Counted from the stretch's first letter, positions 41,976 through 50,921 are shown. The stretch: 64,000 nt of DNA from Protaetiibacter sp. (GCA_030150265.1 JASLGG010000025.1:124001-188000), one strand, 5' to 3'. Notes: generated by a model from the sequence alone, not told the origin. A program made the numbers and translations.

Positions 41976-42101
41976 TATGGCAGAATTGCTCCTTGTGCTT
42001 CCGCACGGCCCTGCCACAGGGGGGCCATCGCGAGTTCGAAGCGCGCATCCTTCCCTGAATCCCGCGTTCGACCTGTGGCGGGCGCAGAGAGCGAAAACTC
42101 C
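41976..42101 (+). promoter_or_regulatory. rplS promoter and leader region
   Basis: GTATGGCAGAATTG at 41975-41988 holds a weak -10 (TATGGC or CAGAAT), and about 110 bases of leader follow before ATG 42102. The leader carries a GGCCCTGCCACAGGGGGCC-like foldable stretch. The only ribosome site is the purine-rich AGAGAGCGAAAA. I cannot confirm a known L19 leader. Confidence 0.4.
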
Positions 42102-42449
42102 ATGCACATCCTCGACGACGTCGACGCCGCCTCGCTGCGTTCCGACATCCCCGAGTTCCGCGCCGGCGACACCGTCAAGGTGCACGTCAACATCATCGAG
42201 GGCAGCCGCTCGCGTATCCAGGTCTTCCAGGGCGTCGTGATCGCCCGTTCCGGCGAGGGCGTGCGCGAGACCTTCACGGTGCGCAAGGTCAGCTTCCAGG
42301 TGGGCGTCGAGCGCACCTTCCCGGTGCACTCGCCCGTGATCGACCACATCGAGATCGTCACCCGCGGCGACGTGCGTCGCGCCAAGCTCTACTACCTGCG
42401 CGACCTCCGCGGCAAGAAGGCCAAGATCAAGGAGCGCCGCGACGTCTGA
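42102..42449 (+). CDS. rplS: 50S ribosomal protein bL19
   Basis: 115 residues, standard length: [30 protein letters not shown] and the [20 protein letters not shown] end. It sits at the 30S-50S interface. An ATG at 42102 is used; upstream in-frame codons do not resemble L19. Confidence 0.97.
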   Translation: MHILDDVDAASLRSDIPEFRAGDTVKVHVNIIEGSRSRIQVFQGVVIARSGEGVRETFTVRKVSFQVGVERTFPVHSPVIDHIEIVTRGDVRRAKLYYLRDLRGKKAKIKERRDV

Positions 42450-42461
42450 GACTCTCGCGCC

Positions 42462-42508
42462 ACGACTCCGAGCCCGGCTCCCGCACCCGCGGGGCCGGGC
42501 TCCGTCGT
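42462..42508 (+). terminator. Hairpin after rplS
   Basis: GAGCCCGGC (42470-42478) pairs with GCCGGGCTC (42494-42502); ACGAC (42462-42466) and GTCGT (42504-42508) extend the stem past a small bulge. TCTCCC rather than a long T tract follows, so it is a typical GC-rich actinobacterial terminator candidate. Confidence 0.65.
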
Positions 42509-42547
42509 TCTCCCGGTGTGGATGCGCCCGCGCGCTCGCGGGCCACC

Positions 42548-42553
42548 TATGCT
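42548..42553 (+). promoter_or_regulatory. -10 box TATGCT for lepB
   Basis: TATGCT ends 7 bases before ATG 42561. If transcription begins there the mRNA is leaderless; a second in-frame ATG at 42576 has an AGGGGAG ribosome site. Confidence 0.6.
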
Positions 42554-42560
42554 GGCAGGG

Positions 42561-43382
42561 ATGTCAGGGGAGCGGATGAGCGAGCAGGGTCACGAGCCGG
42601 GCAGCGAGGCAGCGGATGCCGGTGCCGAGACCGTGACGGATGCCGCCCCCCGCAAGCGCGGCTTCCTGCTGTTCCTGCGCGACGTCGCCGTCATCGTGCT
42701 CGCGGCGATCGTCATCTCCTTCCTCATCAAGACGTTCCTCATCCGCTCGTTCTACATCCCGTCGGAGTCGATGGAGGACACCCTCCACGTGAACGACCGG
42801 ATCATCGTGAACCAGCTCGAGCCCGGCCTCATGCCGATCCAGCACGGCGATGTGATCGTGTTCAAGGACCCGGGCGGCTGGCTCGAGCCGAAGCCGAAGC
42901 CGGAGCAGAACCCGGTGGCGGGCTTCTTCGAGTGGCTCGGCTCGCTCGTGGGCCTCACGGCCCCCGACTCGGGCGACCATCTCATCAAGCGCGTGATCGG
43001 GCTGCCCGGCGATCGGGTGGCGTGCTGCAACGACTTCGGGCAGATGACGGTGAACGGCGTGGCGCTCGACGAGTCGCCCTACGTGCTGCTGCGGCCCGGC
43101 GCGACGCGGGTGTCGGAGAGCGACTTCGACGTGACGGTCCCCGAGGGCTCGTTGTGGGTCATGGGCGACAATCGCTACAACTCGCGCGACTCGCGCTACA
43201 ACCGCGACAAGCCGGGCAACGGCTTCGTGCCGATCAGCGACGTCGTGGGGCGCGCCATCCTCATCTCGTGGCCGATCGACCGCTGGACCTGGCTCGACAA
43301 CTACCCGCTCGTCTTCGCTGGGGTCGACGACGGCACCGACACGACCCCCGAGCCGCAGCAGACCGAGACCTCGGGCGGATGA
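42561..43382 (+). CDS. lepB: Signal peptidase I
   Basis: 273 residues. One N-terminal membrane helix (about 40-60: VAVIVLAAIVISFLI), then catalytic S70 in IPSESMEDTL and general base K143 in LIKRVIGLPGDRV, and the GDNRYNSRDSR box (about 205-215). It removes Sec/Tat signal peptides on the outer face of the membrane. The acidic N-terminal 30 residues are variable. Start 42561 rests on the promoter position; 42576 would shorten it by five residues. Confidence 0.96.
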   Translation: MSGERMSEQGHEPGSEAADAGAETVTDAAPRKRGFLLFLRDVAVIVLAAIVISFLIKTFLIRSFYIPSESMEDTLHVNDRIIVNQLEPGLMPIQHGDVIVFKDPGGWLEPKPKPEQNPVAGFFEWLGSLVGLTAPDSGDHLIKRVIGLPGDRVACCNDFGQMTVNGVALDESPYVLLRPGATRVSESDFDVTVPEGSLWVMGDNRYNSRDSRYNRDKPGNGFVPISDVVGRAILISWPIDRWTWLDNYPLVFAGVDDGTDTTPEPQQTETSGG

Positions 43383-44044
43383 CGGTCGCCGATCCGACCC
43401 TGCGGTTCGAGCGGCAGCTCTTCCGCGAGGGCGCCACCCTCGTCATCGGCTGCGACGAGGTGGGCCGCGGCGCGATCGCGGGTCCGGTCGCGGTCGGGCT
43501 CGGGGTGTTCCTGCCCGACGTGCGCCGGATGCCGCAGGGGCTGCGCGACTCGAAGCTGCTGTCCGAGCAGCGTCGCGAGCAGCTGCATCCGGAGGTGCTC
43601 GGCTGGGCACCGCACTCCGCGGTGGGCCTGGCCGACAACGCGGAGGTCGACGCGCTCGGCATCGTGCCGGGGCTGGGGCTCGCGGCCGTCCGCGCGCTCG
43701 AGCAGCTCATCCTGCAGGCGGTGCCGGTCGAGACGGCGATCGTGGTGCTCGACGGCTCGCACGACTGGCTGACGCCCGCGCTGGCGGACTGGCCGGAGTC
43801 GTCGCGTCCGCGCGTCATGACCCGCGTGAAGGCCGACCGCGACTGCGCCACCGTGGCCGCGGCATCCGTGCTCGCCAAGGTGCACCGCGACCGGCTGATG
43901 ATCGAGGCCGACGGCGTGCACCCGGGCTACGAGTGGGCGAGCAACAAGGGCTACGCCTCGACGGCGCACTACGACGCGATCGCGCGGCTCGGCGCGAGCG
44001 TGCTGCACCGCTGGAGCTGGCTCAAGCAGCCCGCCCTCTTCTGA
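43379..44044 (+). CDS. rnhB: Ribonuclease HII
   Basis: 221 residues; ATG overlaps the lepB stop. The DEDD catalytic set is recognisable: Asp-Glu in VIGCDEVGRGAIAGP (about 22-36), Asp in VVLDGSHDWL and Asp near RVKADRDCATVAAASVLAK. It nicks ribonucleotides embedded in DNA. The lepB-rnhB-DUF2469-yraN order is the usual actinobacterial one. Confidence 0.96.
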   Translation: MTVADPTLRFERQLFREGATLVIGCDEVGRGAIAGPVAVGLGVFLPDVRRMPQGLRDSKLLSEQRREQLHPEVLGWAPHSAVGLADNAEVDALGIVPGLGLAAVRALEQLILQAVPVETAIVVLDGSHDWLTPALADWPESSRPRVMTRVKADRDCATVAAASVLAKVHRDRLMIEADGVHPGYEWASNKGYASTAHYDAIARLGASVLHRWSWLKQPALF

Positions 44045-44067
44045 CCTCCCCGCTAGTCGACCTCCCG

Positions 44068-44102
44068 CTGGTCGAGTAGCCGCGAAGCGGCGTGTCGAGA
44101 CC
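44068..44102. repeat. Palindromic repeat, same family as 31594-31633
   Basis: GGTCGAGTAGCCGC-GAA-GCGGCGTGTCGAGACC (44070-44102). Compared with the copy at 31600-31632 the outer pair is G-C instead of A-T on both sides, which keeps the stem. It lies between rnhB and DUF2469, just before that gene's promoter. Confidence 0.85.
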
Positions 44103-44107
44103 CCAAC

Positions 44108-44113
44108 TAGACT
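44108..44113 (+). promoter_or_regulatory. -10 box TAGACT for the DUF2469 gene
   Basis: TAGACT ends 7 bases before ATG 44121; leaderless mRNA predicted. Confidence 0.6.
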
Positions 44114-44120
44114 CGCAACG

Positions 44121-44444
44121 ATGGACGAGGACGAGTTCGACGACTACGACCGCGAGGTCGAGCTGGCGCTGTATCGCGAGTACCGCGACGTGGTGGGCCA
44201 GTTCAAGTACGTGATCGAGACGGAGCGCCGCTTCTACCTCGCCAACGAGGTGACGCTCGAGCGCCACGACACCGAGCACGACTTCTACTTCGAGCTCACC
44301 ATGAACGACGTGTGGGTGTGGGACGTCTACCGCTCCGACCGCTTCGTGAAGAGCGTGCGCGTGCTCACCTTCAAGGACGTCAACGTCGAGGTGCGCGGCG
44401 ACAAGGATCTCGAGCTCCCGAAGGAGCTCGCGCTCGACGAGTGA
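44121..44444 (+). CDS. DUF2469 family protein
   Basis: 107 residues, full length for this actinobacteria-specific family: YDREVELALYREYRDVVGQFKYVIETERRFYLAN at the start and SVRVLTFKDVNVEVRGDKDLELPKEL at the end. No known activity. It is nearly always encoded next to rnhB and yraN. Its stop overlaps the next GTG. Confidence 0.93.
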   Translation: MDEDEFDDYDREVELALYREYRDVVGQFKYVIETERRFYLANEVTLERHDTEHDFYFELTMNDVWVWDVYRSDRFVKSVRVLTFKDVNVEVRGDKDLELPKELALDE

Positions 44445-44839
44445 GCGCGGATGCGGCGATGACGCCCGCGTGCCCGTGCGGCTCCGGCCGCGCCTACGCG
44501 GCGTGCTGCGGGCCCTTGCACGCGGGGGAGCCGGCTCCCACGGCCGAGGCGCTCATGCGCTCGCGGTTCAGCGCCTTCGCGCGGGGCGACGCGGCGTACC
44601 TGCTGGCGAGCTGGCATCCCTCGACCCGGCCCCGCGAGCTGATCCTGGAGCCGGATGTCGTGTGGCGCCGCCTGCAGATCGTCGACACGGTGGCGGGCGG
44701 GCCGGATGACGCGGAGGGCGTCGTGGAGTTCCGCGCCTCGTACCGCGGGCCGGAGGGCGCCGGGCTGCTGCACGAGCGCTCGCGCTTCGTGCGGGCCGAG
44801 GGGCGCTGGGCGTACCTCGACGGCGAGCAGCGCACCTGA
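44441..44839 (+). CDS. YchJ-like (UPF0225) protein with SEC-C zinc motif
   Basis: 132 residues from GTG 44441 (an ATG at 44459 is possible). The N-terminal SEC-C-type motif CPCGSGRAYAACCGPLH supplies zinc ligands; the rest is an NTF2-like domain (AEALMRSRFSAFARGDAAYLLASWHPSTRP). Function unknown. It overlaps the DUF2469 stop by four bases, so both are probably in one transcript. Confidence 0.88.
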   Translation: MSADAAMTPACPCGSGRAYAACCGPLHAGEPAPTAEALMRSRFSAFARGDAAYLLASWHPSTRPRELILEPDVVWRRLQIVDTVAGGPDDAEGVVEFRASYRGPEGAGLLHERSRFVRAEGRWAYLDGEQRT

Positions 44840-44960
44840 GGCCCCGCGGCATCGGGGGGTGCCCGGACGCCGCTCCTCCCCATAGACGGCATCCGTTCGC
44901 CGTCCCCGATTCGGTGTGCGCGGACTCCGCGCCCGACGCCGTCCCGCCAGGCTCTCCCGC

Positions 44961-45317
44961 ATGGCGGCGAAAGACGACCTCGGACGGCGCGGCGAGCGGC
45001 TCGCCGAGCAGCACCTGACCTCGCGCGGCTACCGCACGATCGACCGCAACTGGCGCTGCCGGCACGGCGAGATCGACCTCGTGATGCGCGACGGCGTCGC
45101 GCTCGTCTTCGTCGAGGTGAAGACCCGCAGCTCCACCGCGTTCGGGCATCCCTTCGAGGCGATCACGCCGGTGAAGCTCGCACGTCTGCGGCGGCTCGCG
45201 GGTCTGTGGTGCGCGGCGCATCCGGATGAGCGCGGCCGGGTGCGCATCGACGCGGTCGCCGTGCTCGCGCCGCGCGGCGCGATCGCCACGGTCGAGCACC
45301 TCGTGGGGGTGTTCTGA
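44961..45317 (+). CDS. yraN: YraN family (UPF0102) nuclease-fold protein
   Basis: 118 residues from ATG 44961. The endonuclease-like core is intact: [27 protein letters not shown] has the Glu-Asp-Glu-x-Lys pattern (about 37-63), preceded by [12 protein letters not shown]. Precise substrate unknown. It is the first gene of yraN-comM-dprA, with overlapping ends (TGATG). The 121-base gap before it contains no gene and no clear promoter. Confidence 0.92.
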   Translation: MAAKDDLGRRGERLAEQHLTSRGYRTIDRNWRCRHGEIDLVMRDGVALVFVEVKTRSSTAFGHPFEAITPVKLARLRRLAGLWCAAHPDERGRVRIDAVAVLAPRGAIATVEHLVGVF

Positions 45318-46846
45318 TGGGCGTCGGCCGGGCACATGCCGTCGCCCTGCTCGGGCTCGACGGCTCGCCCGTCGAGATCGAGGCCGACACCGCGAGCGGG
45401 CTGCCCGCCTTCGTGCTCGTCGGGCTGCCGGATGCGGCCCTCGGGGAGGCGAAGGCACGCGTGCGCTCGGCTGTGGGCAACAGCGGCTTCGAGTTCCCGG
45501 GATGCCGGGTCACCGTGGGTCTGTCGCCCGCCTCGCTGCCGAAGACCGGATCGGCCTTCGACCTCGGCATCGCGATGGCGCTGCTCGCGGCGGAGGGCGG
45601 CGTCGAGCCCGCGTCGGTCGCCGGCGTGGTGCACCTCGGCGAGCTCGGGCTCGACGGGCGGCTGCGCCCCGCCCGCGGCATCCTGCCCATGGTGCTCGCG
45701 GCCGAGCGTGCGGGCTTCGACACCGTGCTCGTGCCCGCGGGCAGCGCCGACGAGGCCGCTCTCGTGCCGGGCATGCGCGTGGTGCCGGTCGCCAGCCTGC
45801 GTGCCGCAGCGATCTGGCACGGGGCGGAGCTCGAGCCGGTCGAGGTGGAGCCGCTGTTGCCGACCGCGGTCCTCGCGGCCGACCCCGATCCGGGCGACCT
45901 CGCCGAGGTCGTCGGCAACCGGGATGCGGTCGAGGCCGTGCAGGTCGCGGCGGCGGGCGGCCACCACATGTTCCTGCTCGGACCGCCGGGCGCGGGCAAG
46001 ACGATGATCGCCTCGCGGCTGCCCGGCATCCTGCCCGACCTCGACGAGCGCGCGGCGATCGAGGTGAGCTCGATCCGCTCGCTCGCGGGCCTCCCCGTCG
46101 GACGTTCGCTCGCGATCCGTCCGCCCCTCGAGGCGCCGCATCACTCGGCCTCGCCCGCGGCGATCGTGGGTGGCGGCAGCGGGGTCATCCGTCCGGGCGC
46201 GGCGGCGCGGGCGGCGCACGGGATCCTCTTCCTCGACGAGGCGCCGGAGTTCGCGCCCTCGGCGCTCGACTGCCTGCGGCAGCCGCTCGAGTCGGGCGTC
46301 ATCACGATCTCCCGGGCGGCTGCGGCGGCGAGCTTCCCTGCCCGGTTCCAGCTCGTGCTCGCCGCGAACCCGTGCCCGTGCGGCAACGCGGGGGTGCGCG
46401 ATGCCGAGTGCGGCTGCACGCCGTTCGCCCGCCGCCGCTACCTCGCGCGGCTCTCCGGTCCGCTGCTCGACCGGGTCGACATCCGGCTCGACGTTCCGCG
46501 GGTGACGGCCGCGCAGCTGCGGCTGGGCGCGGATGGGGCGGTCGTCTCGAGCGCCACCGCCCGCGTGCGCGTCGTCGAGGCGCGCGAGCGCGCGGCCCGG
46601 AGGCTCGCGGCGACGCCGTGGCGCCTCAACGCCCATGCGCCGGGCAGCTGGCTGCGGCGGGATGGCGCCCCGACATCCGGCGCGACCGCGACGCTCGACC
46701 GTGCCCTCGAGCGCGGGGCGCTCACGATGCGCGGCTACGACCGCGTGCTCCGCCTGGCCTGGACCCTCGCCGACCTCGACGGCGTCGATCGCCCGGGCCT
46801 CGACCAGATCGGTCGAGCCCTCTACCTCCGGAAGGCCGCAGCATGA
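45317..46846 (+). CDS. comM: YifB/ComM family Mg-chelatase-like AAA+ ATPase
   Basis: 509 residues. N-terminal Lon-protease-like domain (GLPAFVLVGLPDAALGEAKARVRSA), then AAA+ with Walker A GPPGAGKTM (about 221-229), Walker B GILFLDEAPEF, and C-terminal Mg-chelatase domain with NPCPCGN...CGCTPFARRRYLARLSGPLLDRVDI. In Vibrio ComM is a helicase that drives branch migration during integration of transformed DNA; most non-competent bacteria also keep it. Confidence 0.94.
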   Translation: MGVGRAHAVALLGLDGSPVEIEADTASGLPAFVLVGLPDAALGEAKARVRSAVGNSGFEFPGCRVTVGLSPASLPKTGSAFDLGIAMALLAAEGGVEPASVAGVVHLGELGLDGRLRPARGILPMVLAAERAGFDTVLVPAGSADEAALVPGMRVVPVASLRAAAIWHGAELEPVEVEPLLPTAVLAADPDPGDLAEVVGNRDAVEAVQVAAAGGHHMFLLGPPGAGKTMIASRLPGILPDLDERAAIEVSSIRSLAGLPVGRSLAIRPPLEAPHHSASPAAIVGGGSGVIRPGAAARAAHGILFLDEAPEFAPSALDCLRQPLESGVITISRAAAAASFPARFQLVLAANPCPCGNAGVRDAECGCTPFARRRYLARLSGPLLDRVDIRLDVPRVTAAQLRLGADGAVVSSATARVRVVEARERAARRLAATPWRLNAHAPGSWLRRDGAPTSGATATLDRALERGALTMRGYDRVLRLAWTLADLDGVDRPGLDQIGRALYLRKAAA

Positions 46847-48126
46847 GCATCCTCGGCATCGCGGAGTCGACCGTCGCGTCGCTCGTCCGCCCGCTGACCG
46901 ACCCCGCACACGATCGCGACGCGGTCGCCGAGAGGTTCGCCCGCGCGAGCTGGACGGGCATCGCCGAGCCGGGCGACCGGATCGCGGGACTCGTCGTGGC
47001 GGGCCTGGGAGCCGAGCGCGCGCTCGGCGCCCTCCTCGACGACCGCGAGGGCGGCATCCTGCGGCACGAGCTCGCGGAGGCCGACATCGAGCTGCCCCCG
47101 GCCGAGCTGTCCGAGGCCGTCGCGCGGTGGACACCCCGGATCTCGAAGCAGGATGCGCTGCGCGCTCTGCGGCAGGCGGCGCGGTTCGGGATGGGGATCG
47201 TCGTGCCGGGCGACCCGGATTGGCCGAGCGGCCTCGACGACCTCGGCGAGCACGCTCCGATCGCCCTCTGGGTGCGCGGGCAGCGCGCGGCGCTCCCCGC
47301 GCTCGGGAGCGGACTCGCGATCGTGGGGGCGCGGGCGGCCACCGGCTACGGCGAGCACGTGGCGATCGAGCTCGCCGCCGGGCTCGCCGACCGCGGCTAT
47401 GCGATCGTCTCCGGTGCGGCCTACGGCATCGACGGTGCGGCCCACCGTTCGGCGCTCGCGAGCCGAGCGACCACGATCGCCTTCCTCGCGGGCGGGCTCG
47501 ACCGCTTCTACCCCTCGGGGCACGACGCGCTCCTCGAGCGCATCGCGGGCTCGGGAGCCGTCCTCTCGGAGGTGCCGTGCGGTGTGCCGCCCACCAAGTG
47601 GCGCTTCCTGCAGCGCAACCGGCTCATCGCCGCGGCGTCGCTCGCCACGGTGGTCGTCGAGGCGGGCGCGCGCTCCGGCTCGCTCAACACCGCGGGGCAC
47701 GCGGCTGCACTCGGGCGGCCGCTCGGCGCGGTGCCCGGCCCCGTGACGAGCTCCTCCTCCGCGGGCTGCCACCGGCTGCTGCGCGAGTTCGACGCCGTGT
47801 GCGTGACGGGCGCGGAGCAGATCGCGGAGCTCGCGCCGCTCGACGCGCTCGCGCGGTCGGACGAGACGCCGGGGGTGTCGGCCGATCGTGCTCCCGACGG
47901 AGCGCCGCATCCGCCCGCCGCCCGCGCCGATCCGGCCGGCATCCGCGTCCGTCTCCTCGACGCGCTCGCCCCGAGAAGCGCGCGCAACGTCGAGAGTCTC
48001 GCGGCGCTCTCGGGGCTCGCCGTCGATCGGGTGAGGTCCGAGCTCGGGCTGCTCGCCCTCGAGGGACTCGCGGCCGAGCGTGCCGGGGGATGGGTGCGGG
48101 GTGCGGCGGCCGATCGCGCGGGGTAG
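46843..48126 (+). CDS. dprA: DNA-processing protein DprA
   Basis: 427 residues; ATG overlaps the comM stop. Extended N-terminus, then the Rossmann core with LAIVGARAATGYGEHVAIELAAGLADRGYAIVSGAAYGIDGAAHRSAL (about 163-211) and SGHDALLERI, RNRLIAAAS, and a C-terminal winged-helix (about 365-420). It loads RecA on incoming single-stranded DNA in competent species. Confidence 0.94.
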   Translation: MSILGIAESTVASLVRPLTDPAHDRDAVAERFARASWTGIAEPGDRIAGLVVAGLGAERALGALLDDREGGILRHELAEADIELPPAELSEAVARWTPRISKQDALRALRQAARFGMGIVVPGDPDWPSGLDDLGEHAPIALWVRGQRAALPALGSGLAIVGARAATGYGEHVAIELAAGLADRGYAIVSGAAYGIDGAAHRSALASRATTIAFLAGGLDRFYPSGHDALLERIAGSGAVLSEVPCGVPPTKWRFLQRNRLIAAASLATVVVEAGARSGSLNTAGHAAALGRPLGAVPGPVTSSSSAGCHRLLREFDAVCVTGAEQIAELAPLDALARSDETPGVSADRAPDGAPHPPAARADPAGIRVRLLDALAPRSARNVESLAALSGLAVDRVRSELGLLALEGLAAERAGGWVRGAAADRAG

Positions 48127-48160
48127 GGGCGCCGGACGGCTCGCGGCCGGAGGCGGACGC

Positions 48161-48166
48161 TACGCT
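48161..48166 (+). promoter_or_regulatory. -10 box TACGCT for the phosphodiesterase gene
   Basis: TACGCT ends 6 bases before ATG 48173; leaderless mRNA predicted. Confidence 0.6.
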
Positions 48167-48172
48167 CGCAGC

Positions 48173-49108
48173 ATGGTGCAGCTCGGACAGCACGCCCCGC
48201 CCGCGCACGTGATCGCCCACCTCAGCGACACCCACCTGCTGGGCGGGGGTCGCCCGCTCTACGGTGCCGTCGACGTCGACACGAAGGCCGCCCGCGCCCT
48301 GGAGCAGCTCGAGCGCAGCGGCATCCGTCCGGAGGCGATCGTCGTCACCGGCGACCTCACCGACCTCGGCGAGCCCGACGCCTACGAGCGGCTCAAGCGG
48401 CTCGTCGAGCCTGCGGCGGAGCGGATGGGGTCGCGCCTCGTGTGGGTCATGGGCAACCACGACGAGCGCGAGCCCTTCGCCTCGATCCTCCTCGGCGAGG
48501 AGGCCACCACCGCCACCCAGGATCGCGTCTACGACATCGACGGCCTGCGCATCATCGCCCTCGACTCGACGGTGCCCGGCTACCATCACGGCGACCTGGA
48601 AGCCGCCCAGCTCGACTGGCTGCGAGCCGAGCTCGCCACGCCCGCCCCGCACGGCACCCTGCTCGCGCTGCACCATCCGCCGCTGCCCAGCCCCATCGAG
48701 CTCATGGCGATCCTCGAGCTCGACCACCAGGCCGAGCTCGCCGAGGTGCTGCGCGGCACCGACGTGCGGGCGATCCTCGCCGGGCACCTGCACTACTCGA
48801 CCACCGGCACCTTCGCCGGCATCCCCGTCTCCGTCGCGGCGGCCACCTGCTACACGATCGACGCCAGCGCCGAGCCCGGCACGCTCGCGGGCGTCGACGG
48901 CGGCCAGACCTTCAACCTCGTGCACGTCTACGACGACCAGGTGGTGCACTCGATCGTTCCGCTCGGCGACGCTCCGCGGGTCGCGGGCTTCTCGGGCGCC
49001 TTCCTCGACGCGCTCGCCGCGATGAGCCCCGAGGAGCGCCGCGAGGCGTTCTCGAACAAGCGCTCCACCTTCAACCTCGAGGAGCACCTGCGCTCCGCGG
49101 GCGGCTGA
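48173..49108 (+). CDS. Calcineurin-like phosphodiesterase (CpdA family)
   Basis: 311 residues. The metallophosphatase ligand set is complete: HLSDTHLLGGG (16-26), GDLTD (about 62-66), GNHDERE (about 97-103), LHHPPLP and GHLHYS (about 203-208). The closest characterised type is 3',5'-cyclic-AMP phosphodiesterase CpdA/Rv0805. In actinobacteria such enzymes hydrolyse cAMP weakly and may have other substrates. Confidence 0.9.
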   Translation: MVQLGQHAPPAHVIAHLSDTHLLGGGRPLYGAVDVDTKAARALEQLERSGIRPEAIVVTGDLTDLGEPDAYERLKRLVEPAAERMGSRLVWVMGNHDEREPFASILLGEEATTATQDRVYDIDGLRIIALDSTVPGYHHGDLEAAQLDWLRAELATPAPHGTLLALHHPPLPSPIELMAILELDHQAELAEVLRGTDVRAILAGHLHYSTTGTFAGIPVSVAAATCYTIDASAEPGTLAGVDGGQTFNLVHVYDDQVVHSIVPLGDAPRVAGFSGAFLDALAAMSPEERREAFSNKRSTFNLEEHLRSAGG

Positions 49109-49192
49109 CGCCGGCCACCCGCCTCCTCGGTTCGCGCCGCGGGCGCCGCGCGCCACGGGCCGCATTCACGCGGCCGGTGCCAGCATGAGGGG

Positions 49193-50098
49193 ATGGAGCT
49201 GCCGGATGCCATCGAGGCCTACCTCGCGGAGCTGACGCTCGAGCGCGGCTACTCGGCGCACACCGTCCGTGCCTACCGCGGCGATCTCGCCGACCTCGCG
49301 GCATTCGCCCTCGCCCTCGGCGAGAGCGACGCATCCGCCCTCGACCTCGAGACGCTGCGCGACTGGCTGTGGCGCGGCAGCCAGGCCGGCCTCGCGGCCT
49401 CGACCCTCGGACGCAAGGTCGCCTCCGCGCGCTCATTCACCGCGTGGCTGGCCCGCAGCGGGATCGCGTCGAACGACCCGGGCCTCCGGCTCCGCACACC
49501 GCGCGCGGGGCGGCGTCTGCCGCGCACGCTCACGCGGGCCCAGATGGATGCGATGCTCGCGCGTCTCACGCGGGAGTCGGCCGACGACGATCCCGTGGCC
49601 CTCCGCGACCTCGCCATCGTGGAGCTGCTCTACGCGTCGGCTCTGCGCGTGAGCGAGCTCACCGGCCTCGACCGCGTCGACGTCGACCCCGCCTCCCGTA
49701 CGGTGCGCGTGCTCGGCAAGGGGGCCAAGGAGCGCGTCGTGCCCTACGGCGGCCCCGCCGCGCGGGCGCTCGACGGCTACCTGACGCGCGGGCGCCCGGC
49801 ACTCGCGGGCGACGCCTCGGGGGACGCGTTGCTGCTCGGCGTGCGCGGCGGGCGGATCAGCACCCGCGCCGTCTACGAGCTCGTCGCGCGCGAGCTGCAC
49901 GAGCTCCCCGGTTCGGGCCCTGCGGGACCGCACACCCTGCGGCACACCGCGGCGACGCATCTGCTCGACGGCGGCGCCGACCTCCGTATCGTGCAGGAGC
50001 TGCTCGGTCACGCGAGCCTCGCCACCACCCAGCTCTACACCCACGTCTCCGCCGAACGGCTGCGCGAGAGCTACCGTCTCGCGCACCCGCGCGCCTGA
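49193..50098 (+). CDS. xerC: Tyrosine recombinase XerC
   Basis: 301 residues. N-terminal SAM-like DNA-binding domain ([22 protein letters not shown]) and catalytic domain with R152 in SALRVSE, Lys in [10 protein letters not shown]247 and R250 in [11 protein letters not shown]273 in LGHASL and nucleophile Y282 in TQLYTHVS. It resolves chromosome dimers with XerD at dif. Length and the position between dprA and rpsB favour house-keeping XerC over a mobile-element integrase; no attachment repeats are nearby. Confidence 0.94.
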   Translation: MELPDAIEAYLAELTLERGYSAHTVRAYRGDLADLAAFALALGESDASALDLETLRDWLWRGSQAGLAASTLGRKVASARSFTAWLARSGIASNDPGLRLRTPRAGRRLPRTLTRAQMDAMLARLTRESADDDPVALRDLAIVELLYASALRVSELTGLDRVDVDPASRTVRVLGKGAKERVVPYGGPAARALDGYLTRGRPALAGDASGDALLLGVRGGRISTRAVYELVARELHELPGSGPAGPHTLRHTAATHLLDGGADLRIVQELLGHASLATTQLYTHVSAERLRESYRLAHPRA

Positions 50099-50124
50099 GT
50101 CGCCCGCACGCGGCGGCCGGCGGC

Positions 50125-50445
50125 TCAGCCGCGTGCGAGCGCCTGGGCGCGCGCCGCCGCGTACTCGTCGTCGGCGATCACGCCGCGCGCGTGCAGGTCC
50201 TGGAGCTCGGCCAGACGCTCCTCGAGTGTGCGCTCGGGGGTCAGCAGCTGCGAGTCGATCGCCCGTGCGGCGAGCTCGGTCTCCATTGTCAGCGGGTCGT
50301 GACCCAGCTCCTTCGCCTTCGCTGCGTTCCGCACGATCGCGACCACCATGAAGGCGACGACCGCCGCGAAGAAGAGGCCGCCGAGCACGAGCATCACGAT
50401 GAACAGCGCGCCGAAGGCGCCGAAGCCCAGTCCGAACAGGTCCAT
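50125..50445 (-). CDS. Membrane protein with C-terminal SHOCT domain
   Basis: 106 residues. One or two N-terminal helices rich in Gly/Phe (FGLGFGAFGALFIVMLVLGG) and a C-terminal SHOCT-type motif: LEERLAELQDLHARGVIADDEYAAARAQAL (about 76-105). SHOCT motifs occur at the end of small membrane proteins and may mediate oligomerisation. Function unknown. It follows the M23 gene on the same strand by 14 bases. Confidence 0.8.
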   Translation of the reverse strand: MDLFGLGFGAFGALFIVMLVLGGLFFAAVVAFMVVAIVRNAAKAKELGHDPLTMETELAARAIDSQLLTPERTLEERLAELQDLHARGVIADDEYAAARAQALARG

Positions 50446-50459
50446 GCGCCCAGTATGGA

Positions 50460-50921
50460 TCAGGGCGGCAGCAGCACCGCGCGCGGCTGGCCCCCGAGGA
50501 AGAGCAGCGGTGACACGTAGGCGCCGTCGAGACGCGCCCCGAGGTGCAGGCAGGGCGTCGTGCAGTGGCCGGAGAGCAGCCACCCCACCACCTCGCCTCG
50601 GCGCACGCGGTCGCCCGCTCGTAGCGAGGCCTCGACGGGCTCGTAGCTCGAGATCACGCCTCCGCCGTGGTCGATCGACAGCACCGGCCGATCGACCACG
50701 AAGCCCGCGAAGCGCACCACACCGTCCGCGGGTGCCCGCACCTCGGCACCCGCCGTCCCGCGGATGTCGATGCCGCGGTGCCCCGCGCCGTACGGCGTCG
50801 CGGGCGCGAGGTACGCCCGCACGACCGGATGCGGCGGCGCGAGCGGCCACGACCAGGCCGGGCTCGTGGCGAGCAGCATGGCGGCGAGCCCGCGGAGCAG
50901 GTGACGGTGAAGAGGTCGCAT
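50460..50921 (-). CDS. M23-type peptidase-like secreted protein, catalytic His replaced
   Basis: 153 residues from ATG 50921 (signal peptide LLRGLAAMLLATSPAWSW; an upstream start is possible). The LytM/M23 fold is seen: GHRGIDIRG supplies the HxxxD zinc ligands, APADGVVRFAG and GEVVGWLLSG follow. The usual HxH is CLHLG, so the first His is Cys, as in an actinobacterial subgroup. It may bind peptidoglycan without cutting it, or use an altered site. A second Cys lies four residues earlier (GHCTTPC). M23 genes next to rpsB are common in this group. Confidence 0.85.
   Translation of the reverse strand: MRPLHRHLLRGLAAMLLATSPAWSWPLAPPHPVVRAYLAPATPYGAGHRGIDIRGTAGAEVRAPADGVVRFAGFVVDRPVLSIDHGGGVISSYEPVEASLRAGDRVRRGEVVGWLLSGHCTTPCLHLGARLDGAYVSPLLFLGGQPRAVLLPP

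Noticed and set aside
41977..42101. Short ORF upstream of rplS (starting [11 protein letters not shown])
   Set aside because: No ribosome site, and the sequence is better explained as promoter and leader.
45226..48126. A 966-residue open frame across comM and dprA
   Set aside because: The first part is a shadow of comM in another frame; dprA starts at 46843.
49193..50098. Integrase of a mobile element
   Set aside because: Length, motif set and position between dprA and rpsB fit house-keeping XerC; no attachment sites or phage genes are near.
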